From Clostridia bacterium (GTDB lineage Bacteria; Bacillota; Clostridia; Christensenellales; Aristaeellaceae): DNA of 17,296 nt. Numbering within the stretch: position 1 is the first letter of the stretch; the number at the start of each line of letters is the position of its first letter. A program made the translations under genes and the position numbers. Below are positions 13,004-17,296 of the stretch, in pieces. The notes beneath the pieces are model-generated. The model did not search any database. It was given only the letters and a program-made list of their open reading frames with translations, and was not told where the DNA came from. Location of the stretch: assembly GCA_016296675.1 (NCBI GenBank), contig JAEDIV010000043.1, positions 1 to 17,296 of the forward strand, given 5' to 3'.

Positions 13004-14653
13004 TTACATTGCGTCTGTCAGCGCGTTGATGAGCACCCAGTTGTCTTCTGCAACTGCTTTTTCCGTGATTTGGGCAAGCGTTTCCCGGGGAGCGATTTTC
13101 GCGTAGCATTCGATCGCAAGATAAGCGTCCTCGCGCTGACTGCCTTCCGCTTCGGCGGCTTTTTCGATGATGATCTTTGCCTGGTTCTCGTTTGCATAGG
13201 CCTGAATCGCAACTGCGAGCTCCCATGCGTTTTCCTCCGCCACCTTCTGATAGATGCTGTTTTTGCTTTCGTCGCTTAAGCGGTGGATGACTTTCATGAC
13301 GATGGCTGCGCTGTCGGCCTGAGAAACGGCGGACACGGCGCAAAGGGCGATTTCGGTCAGCAGCGCATCGTCCTTGAGTTCGTGCGCGTGATCATTGATC
13401 CAGTTCCAGTTGCCCGTTTCAAGCGCGCGGCGGGCGACGGTTTCGATGGCGTCGGTCGGATTGGCGCAAGACGCATCCGGCTGGATTTCTTCCGGAGCGG
13501 GAGTGAATTTCTCGATTTCCTCCATGGACGGCGGCGTGGGTGTTACGGGCGTCTTGGGATTCTCGATGTCTTCGGGGACATCGGGTTCTTCGGGGGTTTC
13601 TGAGTCCTCGGGCTGCGCGGCTTCGCTGCCTGGCGTAAAGATGTTTTTGACCACGTTTCCGATTTCACCCATCATGTTTCCGATCTCATTCATCACGCTG
13701 CCGACGGCATCCTGAATGGTTTCCTTGGCGTTCTTTTCCTCGTTTTTCTGATTGGGAGCGTCGGGTTTTACGCCGGTAAAGACGTATTCTGTCAGCGCGT
13801 CCACCACCGGACGCTTCAAAAACGGCGCAAGGCTTTCAAGCGTATTTAAATCGAAATCGTCCAGATTGTTGTAAATCAGCTGATACAGCGCGTCCGCGCC
13901 CACAAACGGCGCGAGGCGGCGGAGGACCTGGTTCGGGCATTTTTGATGGATGCATTTTTCAATCAGTTTCTGGACCGTCTGACGGTTTAAAAACGGCGCA
14001 ATCTGCACAATGCTTTCAAGGTCGACATTATCCGATAAACGAAGGACAAGATCGGAAAGCTTTTCGCGGCTCATAAACGGCGCCAGGCGGATCAGCTGAT
14101 CAAGGGAGATGTTCGGCTTATTCGCGCTGCTTGGTTCTTCTTTTGCTTCTTCAGCGGGTTCTTCCGGTTGCTTTTTTGCTTCCGATGCTTCCTTAAAACG
14201 GTTTTCAAGGTCGTTTTTCGCTTTTTCTGCAAACTCGGTGGCTTTGGTAAAGGTTTTTTCTGCGCGCGCGGACAGGTCTCCGCTTACTTCGATAAAGGTT
14301 CGCCTTGCCTCGCCTGCCGCGTTTTTAATTGCCTTTTTTGCTTCTTCCGGGATTAAATCATTCAGGAAACCCGGGAAGACAATCTTTTCGGTTTCATCCT
14401 GTTGAATTTCTTCGCTCATGTCTTCTTCTTCGCGGATCACGATTTCGGTGTTCAAAAGCTCCTCCATCGTCACGCCGAAAAGCTGCGTGAGGGAAAGAAG
14501 CGTCTGGATGTCCGGAAGCGCCGCGCCGGTTTCCCATTTCGAAACTGCCTGATGCGATACATTCAGCGCTGCCGCCAGCTGAAACTGGGTCATTCCTCTG
14601 TGGTTTCGAAGCTTTGCGATGTTTGCCGATACGATTCTGTTGTCAATAGCCAT
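13004..14653 (-). CDS. XRE-family DNA-binding protein fused to APF repeats and HEAT-like helices
   Basis: A 549-residue soluble protein with an unusual plan. Residues 5-68 are an XRE/Cro-type helix-turn-helix (IAKLRNHRGMTQFQLAAALN, then SHQAVSKWETG, then PDIQTLLSLTQLFGVTMEELL). An acidic linker follows (74-90), then a charged amphipathic helical stretch (100-160, rich in A, E, K) and a P/E/A-rich linker (162-178). Four helical repeats each carry APF (A191, A219, A248, A276; period 28-29). A second amphipathic helix (310-338) is followed by a long Pro/Glu linker (340-395). The C-terminal part (400-549) looks like HEAT-type helical repeats. No membrane segment. ATG at 14653; GGAGG (14665-14669) is 11 nt upstream. 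The promoter is at 14703-14731, divergent from htpG. DNA binding is well supported; the role of the repeats is unknown, perhaps as a protein-interaction scaffold. Confidence 0.75.
   Translation of the reverse strand: MAIDNRIVSANIAKLRNHRGMTQFQLAAALNVSHQAVSKWETGAALPDIQTLLSLTQLFGVTMEELLNTEIVIREEEDMSEEIQQDETEKIVFPGFLNDLIPEEAKKAIKNAAGEARRTFIEVSGDLSARAEKTFTKATEFAEKAKNDLENRFKEASEAKKQPEEPAEEAKEEPSSANKPNISLDQLIRLAPFMSREKLSDLVLRLSDNVDLESIVQIAPFLNRQTVQKLIEKCIHQKCPNQVLRRLAPFVGADALYQLIYNNLDDFDLNTLESLAPFLKRPVVDALTEYVFTGVKPDAPNQKNEEKNAKETIQDAVGSVMNEIGNMMGEIGNVVKNIFTPGSEAAQPEDSETPEEPDVPEDIENPKTPVTPTPPSMEEIEKFTPAPEEIQPDASCANPTDAIETVARRALETGNWNWINDHAHELKDDALLTEIALCAVSAVSQADSAAIVMKVIHRLSDESKNSIYQKVAEENAWELAVAIQAYANENQAKIIIEKAAEAEGSQREDAYLAIECYAKIAPRETLAQITEKAVAEDNWVLINALTDAM
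13772..14104 (-). repeat. Four APF helical repeats within the XRE-family protein
   Basis: The coding strand repeats a ~28- to 29-residue unit, roughly L-x-x-L-APF-[LMV]-x-x-x-x-[LV]-x-x-L. The APF triplets start at residues 191, 219, 248 and 276. On the plus strand each shows as AAACGGCGC, so codons for APF are conserved while the rest has diverged. The unit length suggests a two-helix solenoid repeat. I do not recognise it as a named family. Confidence 0.75.
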
Positions 14654-14702
14654 TTATTTTTTTTCCTCCGTTTTTGTGGTTGTGCTTTTTTGTTACGCAT
14701 AT

Positions 14703-14731
14703 ATCATATCACGTTCTACTGTGAGTTGCAA
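14703..14731 (-). promoter_or_regulatory. Promoter of the XRE-family gene
   Basis: On the minus strand TTGCAA (14731-14726) and TATGAT (14708-14703) are separated by 17 bp, with an extended-10 TG one base before the -10. The RNA would start near 14696, leaving a ~40-nt leader. Confidence 0.65.
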
Positions 14732-14793
14732 TCAACTGAAGGTAGAATTTGGCCGAAATAGCCTCTACTTTTCTTTGACAGGCATGTAAAATA

Positions 14794-14820
14794 TTAGCAC
14801 TCTCGCGTTGAGAGTGCTAA
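14794..14820 (+). promoter_or_regulatory. Perfect CIRCE element (HrcA operator)
   Basis: TTAGCACTC-N9-GAGTGCTAA matches the CIRCE consensus at every position. HrcA binds this element and represses class I heat-shock genes until GroE is titrated by unfolded protein. It ends 6 bp before the htpG -35 box, so bound HrcA would block RNA polymerase. The minus-strand XRE promoter is about 60 bp away and less likely to be affected. Confidence 0.96.
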
Positions 14821-14826
14821 TTTCGG

Positions 14827-14855
14827 TTGACAACACCCTGAAAAAGGGCTAAAAT
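14827..14855 (+). promoter_or_regulatory. htpG promoter
   Basis: TTGACA (14827-14832), a 17-bp spacer and TAAAAT (14850-14855) form a strong vegetative promoter directly downstream of CIRCE. The spacer holds a small CCCT/AGGG dyad (14836-14839 and 14845-14848). A second TTGACA at 14775-14780 has no -10 at a workable distance. Confidence 0.85.
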
Positions 14856-14888
14856 ACACCCATATCCATTATCGGGAGGACAAATATC

Positions 14889-16745
14889 ATGGCACAAAAA
14901 GGTAATATTTCCATTCATGCACAAAACATTATGCCGGTCATCAAAAAATGGCTGTATTCTGACAAAGATATCTTTTTAAGAGAACTGATTTCAAACGGCT
15001 GCGACGCAATTTCCAAGCACAAGGTGCTTGCCGCAAAAGGCGAGCAGGAGGCAAGGGACAACTACCGCGTGGACGTTGTTGCCAATGAAGAAGCGGGCAC
15101 GCTCACCATCACCGACAACGGTATCGGCATGACCGCGGAAGAAATCGAAAAATACATCTGTCAGGTCGCGTTTTCCGGCGCAGAAGAATTTTTGAAGATG
15201 TATAAACCTGAAGACGGCGATAAAAGCGGCATCATCGGCCATTTCGGCCTCGGCTTTTACAGCGCGTTCATGGTTTCCCAAAAGGTTGAAATCGATACCC
15301 TTTCCTGCACGCCCGGTGCAAAGGCTGTTCATTGGGCGAGCGAAGACGGCATGGAATACGAAATCGAGTCTTCCGACCGCACAGAAGTCGGCACGAGCAT
15401 CGTTCTTCATCTGAATGATACCGACAAGGAATTTTTGAATCTCTGGACGCTGCGCGAGACCCTTGAAAAATACTGCGCGTTCATGCCCACTGAGATTTAT
15501 GTAAGCGAAGTCAAAAAGATTGAAGCGGACGAAGACGGCAAGGAAAAAGCGCCCGCCGCGCCCATCTTAATCAATGACGTTCACCCCCTCTGGATGAAGA
15601 AGCCCAACGAGTGCACCGAGGAAGAGTACAAGGAATTCTACAAAACCGTGTTCCACGATTTTGACGAGCCGCTTTTCTGGATCCACTTAAACGCCGAATT
15701 CCCCTTCAATTTAAAGGGCATCCTGTATTTCCCGAAGCTCAAAAACGAGTTTTCCTCTTCTGAAGGCGTCATCAAGCTGTTCAACAACCAGGTATTCGTC
15801 GCCGACAACATCAAGGAAGTCATTCCGGAATTCCTCATGCTCTTAAAGGGCGTGATCGATTGCCCCGATCTTCCGCTCAACGTTTCCCGCTCCTTCCTTC
15901 AGAACGACGGACAGGTCAAAAAGATCTCCGACTATATCACGCGCAAGGTTGCCGATCGTCTGGTCAGCGAGTTCAACACCAAGAAGGCCGACTATCAGAA
16001 CTACTGGAAGGACATCCATCCCTTTGTCAAATACGGCTGCATCCGCGATGAAAAATTCTTTGAACGCGTAAAGAGCGCCATCATCTATAAAACCACGTCC
16101 GGCGAATATCTTACCCACAAAGAGTATAAGGACAAAAACTCGGACGGCGACGAAACGATCATGTACTACACCAGCGACGAAAAGCGCCAGGCGCAGATGA
16201 TCGAAATGTTCACCTCTCAGGGCAAGGACGTCGTCATCATGGACACCCTGATCGACAACAACTTCATGTCCTTCCTCGAGTATGCCGCCAAGGAAGACCG
16301 CATCCAGTTCCGCCGCGTGGACGCCGGCATCGATGGCCTTACCGAAAGCGCCGAAGCGGACAAGGAGCAGGAAGAGAAACTGCAGAGCACCTTCCGCACC
16401 GTCATGGACGACAAGGGTCTTGACGTAAAGCTTGTTTCTCTCAAATCCGAAGAAATGCCCGCGATGATCACGGTCGAAGAGCAGTCCAGACGCTTCTCGG
16501 AAATGAGCCGCGCATGGGGCGGCGGCATGCAGATGCCCGAAAAGCGCACTCTGACCCTCAACAAAAAGCATCCGCTGGTTACTTTCCTTCTGAACACCGA
16601 CGGCGAAAACGAAAAAACCGCGCTCGTCTGCGAGCAGCTCATGGATCTTGCCGAAATGGCCCGCCAGCCGCTGGTTGCCGAAAGAATGGTCAATTTCTTA
16701 AAGCGCAGCACGAAGATTCTGTCGCTGGCGGTGGAAGAGAAATAA
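14889..16745 (+). CDS. htpG: Molecular chaperone HtpG (Hsp90)
   Basis: A 618-residue bacterial Hsp90, full length (E. coli HtpG has 624). It is an ATP-driven dimeric chaperone of the cytoplasm that remodels client proteins with DnaK. The N-terminal GHKL ATPase has FLRELISNGCDA (E32, N36), D76-NGIGM, and the G117-HFGLGFYSAFMV lid region. The middle domain includes the conserved SRSFLQND segment that carries the ATP-contacting arginine. The C-terminal domain supplies dimerization and, as usual in bacteria, lacks the eukaryotic MEEVD tail. ATG at 14889 with GGGAGGA (14874-14880). It is controlled by CIRCE, so HrcA heat-shock regulation is expected. In B. subtilis htpG is outside the HrcA regulon, so this wiring differs. 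Its codons favour C-ending forms (TTC, AAC, ATC) more than its neighbours, as in highly expressed genes. It has its own terminator. Confidence 0.97.
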   Translation: MAQKGNISIHAQNIMPVIKKWLYSDKDIFLRELISNGCDAISKHKVLAAKGEQEARDNYRVDVVANEEAGTLTITDNGIGMTAEEIEKYICQVAFSGAEEFLKMYKPEDGDKSGIIGHFGLGFYSAFMVSQKVEIDTLSCTPGAKAVHWASEDGMEYEIESSDRTEVGTSIVLHLNDTDKEFLNLWTLRETLEKYCAFMPTEIYVSEVKKIEADEDGKEKAPAAPILINDVHPLWMKKPNECTEEEYKEFYKTVFHDFDEPLFWIHLNAEFPFNLKGILYFPKLKNEFSSSEGVIKLFNNQVFVADNIKEVIPEFLMLLKGVIDCPDLPLNVSRSFLQNDGQVKKISDYITRKVADRLVSEFNTKKADYQNYWKDIHPFVKYGCIRDEKFFERVKSAIIYKTTSGEYLTHKEYKDKNSDGDETIMYYTSDEKRQAQMIEMFTSQGKDVVIMDTLIDNNFMSFLEYAAKEDRIQFRRVDAGIDGLTESAEADKEQEEKLQSTFRTVMDDKGLDVKLVSLKSEEMPAMITVEEQSRRFSEMSRAWGGGMQMPEKRTLTLNKKHPLVTFLLNTDGENEKTALVCEQLMDLAEMARQPLVAERMVNFLKRSTKILSLAVEEK

Positions 16746-16770
16746 GCAAAAACTGCATGATTAACTATAA

Positions 16771-16797
16771 GGGGCTGTTGCACAACAGCCCCTTTTT
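16771..16797 (+). terminator. Intrinsic terminator after htpG
   Basis: GGGGCTGTTG (16771-16780) pairs perfectly with CAACAGCCCC (16783-16792) and five T follow. The loop is TGCA-like after the innermost pairs open. Confidence 0.93.
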
Positions 16798-16889
16798 CTG
16801 CGGTCATCACCTGCACTTCAATTCCTTGATTGGTGTGGTAGACGAGTCAGGCGAGATATGGTATACTTATGGTACAAAATGCGACTTTG
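16793..16889 (+). repeat. Copy A of a duplicated intergenic module
   Basis: From the terminator T-run onward the order is TTTTCTG, then TCATCACCTGC, ACTTCAATTCCT, GTGGTAGACG, TGGTATACTT and GGTACAAA. The same order recurs in copy B (16977-17072), about 184 bp downstream, with scattered substitutions and one inserted C. Both copies begin at the T-run of a terminator and contain a promoter. The stretch from 16798 to 16920 holds no supported gene. Confidence 0.75.
16839..16867 (+). promoter_or_regulatory. Extended -10 promoter in copy A
   Basis: TAGACG (16839-16844), a 17-bp spacer, TG (16859-16860) and TATACT (16862-16867). The identical hexamers and spacing are kept in copy B despite divergence around them, which supports function. 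RNA would start near 16874. Confidence 0.55.
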
Positions 16890-16980
16890 TATTGTTTCGC
16901 ATTATAAACCAACAGTGATGGATTATACAATCAGGTATTCCATTAACCCTCTTCCCACGGCCTCACGCCGTGGGCGTTTT
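16874..16980 (+). ncRNA. Candidate ~105-nt small RNA
   Basis: A transcript from the copy A promoter would run about 105 nt to the terminator at 16954-16980 without any ORF having a ribosome binding site. It could form a 5' hairpin from AATGCGA (16878-16884) and TCGCATT (16897-16903), then a single-stranded A/U-rich part, then the terminator hairpin. No known RNA family was recognised. It rests only on promoter, hairpin and terminator layout. Confidence 0.35.
16954..16980 (+). terminator. Intrinsic terminator between the two module copies
   Basis: CCCACGGC (16954-16961) and GCCGTGGG (16967-16974) form a perfect 8-bp stem with loop CTCAC, followed by CG and four T. The T-run is short, so efficiency is uncertain. 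Confidence 0.75.
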
Positions 16981-17072
16981 CTGTGTTCATTACCTGCCAC
17001 TTCAATTCCTCGAGCAACGTGGTAGACGTGCTTAGTGGGATGTGGTATACTTGCGGTACAAACTATGACCTG
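16977..17072 (+). repeat. Copy B of the duplicated intergenic module
   Basis: Partner of the module at 16793-16889, aligning at roughly three quarters of positions by eye, from TTTTCTG through TCATTACCTGC, ACTTCAATTCCT, GTGGTAGACG, TGGTATACTT and GGTACAAA. Unlike copy A it is not followed by a terminator but leads toward the partial gene at 17176. Confidence 0.75.
17023..17051 (+). promoter_or_regulatory. Extended -10 promoter in copy B
   Basis: TAGACG (17023-17028), 17-bp spacer, TG (17043-17044) and TATACT (17046-17051), the same as copy A. RNA would start near 17058 and read through a ~118-nt leader into the partial gene at 17176. Confidence 0.55.
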
Positions 17073-17124
17073 AATAGTAGAACGCGTCCATCAGATCAGG
17101 GCGGAGTATTAGCTATATATTGAT

Positions 17125-17154
17125 TGAACCAAATATTTTGTAACCATTGGTTCA
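17125..17154. repeat. Inverted repeat upstream of the partial gene
   Basis: TGAACCAA (17125-17132) and TTGGTTCA (17147-17154) form a perfect 8-bp inverted repeat around a 14-base centre. There is no T-run, so it is not a terminator. It lies in the leader of the next gene and could be a regulator's operator or an mRNA hairpin. Confidence 0.6.
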
Positions 17155-17175
17155 TTGCGGAGATGAAAAAGTTAT

Positions 17176-17296
17176 ATGCAAATTGAGGTTGGCAACAAAA
17201 GAATATCATCTATAGAGTTTACTGGTGCTGAAAATGCATGGAGGATAAAGGATGCATTTTGTGTCCTTGAGTATTTCAATAAAAACGGTACTATTG
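17176..17296 (+). CDS. 5' part of a small protein, possibly an Imm40-like immunity protein
   Basis: An ORF opens at ATG 17176 and stays open for 40 codons to the end of the window; an in-frame TGA at 17164-17166 fixes the upstream limit. The visible protein starts MQIEVGNKRISSIEF and continues with AENAWRIKDAFCVLEYFNKNG. The AW-x-x-KDA-x-x-VLEYF pattern reminds me of Imm40-type immunity proteins that neutralise polymorphic toxins, but only the N-terminal part is seen. The ribosome binding site is weak: GGAG at 17159-17162 is 13 nt away. Base composition is clearly more AT-rich than the genes to the left, with ATA, AGA and AAA codons, suggesting horizontal origin. It is probably expressed from the copy B promoter. 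Confidence 0.45.
   Translation, partial: MQIEVGNKRISSIEFTGAENAWRIKDAFCVLEYFNKNGTI

Noticed and set aside
13004..14653. Plus-strand ORFs opposite the XRE-family gene, some over 95 codons
   Set aside because: They lie antisense to a protein with a clear helix-turn-helix, promoter and ribosome binding site, and look like frame shadows.
14775..14792. TTGACA plus TAAAAT upstream of CIRCE as a second htpG promoter
   Set aside because: The two hexamers are only 6 bp apart, far short of a functional spacer.
16514..16918. 134-codon plus-strand ORF spanning the htpG end and its terminator
   Set aside because: It is out of frame with htpG, crosses a strong terminator and has no ribosome binding site or recognisable sequence.
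1..17296. CRISPR array, tRNA, rRNA, transposase or insertion sequence
   Set aside because: No regularly spaced direct repeats, tRNA cloverleaf with CCA-type end, rRNA segment or transposase motif was seen on either strand.

Overview
The window looks like a chromosomal segment of an anaerobic Firmicute, most likely class Clostridia. Supporting signs are strong AGGAGG-type ribosome binding sites, GTG and TTG starts, consensus sigma-A promoters, many intrinsic terminators, a CIRCE heat-shock operator, a heterodimeric drug-exporter-type ABC pair and a DUF6273-type secreted protein. No rRNA, tRNA, CRISPR array or transposase was seen. Species cannot be named from this alone.

Layout. (1) 1-1222: the tail of an upstream unit with its terminator, then a monocistronic secreted, cysteine-rich DUF6273-like protein. 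(2) 1235-4827: a two-gene operon with an RlmI-type 23S rRNA (cytosine-C5) methyltransferase whose stop overlaps the start of a DinG/XPD-like helicase carrying an N-terminal PD-(D/E)XK nuclease-like domain. (3) 4859-7981: a tightly coupled operon of a MerR-type regulator with two membrane segments and a zinc ribbon, an ABC ATPase and an ABC permease. The two gene junctions overlap by 8 nt each, and the operon ends in a bidirectional terminator. (4) 7986-11853, minus strand: a two-gene heterodimeric ABC exporter preceded by a consensus promoter and a leader containing a strong intrinsic terminator. (5) 11893-12948: divergent from it, a methyltransferase gene whose leader holds a 5' hairpin, a 27-codon leader ORF and a set of mutually exclusive stems around its Shine-Dalgarno. 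(6) 13004-14731, minus strand: an XRE-type DNA-binding protein fused to unusual helical repeats. (7) 14794-16797: htpG (Hsp90) under a perfect CIRCE element. (8) 16793-17296: an imperfectly duplicated promoter-bearing intergenic module, a candidate small RNA and the 5' end of a small AT-richer gene that may encode an immunity protein.

The most interesting region is 11618-12123. Two perfect-hexamer promoters fire in opposite directions, one toward a multidrug-type exporter and one toward a methyltransferase. Each transcript begins with a hairpin followed by a T-run. The methyltransferase leader has the logic of erm-type translational attenuation: a leader ORF, an 8-bp anti-sequestering stem overlapping its 3' end, and a 7- to 9-bp stem hiding the gene's ribosome binding site. 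By analogy with known bmrCD and erm systems this could be a ribosome-inhibitor-responsive divergent resistance locus. The stems are read directly from the sequence; the inducer and function are inference.
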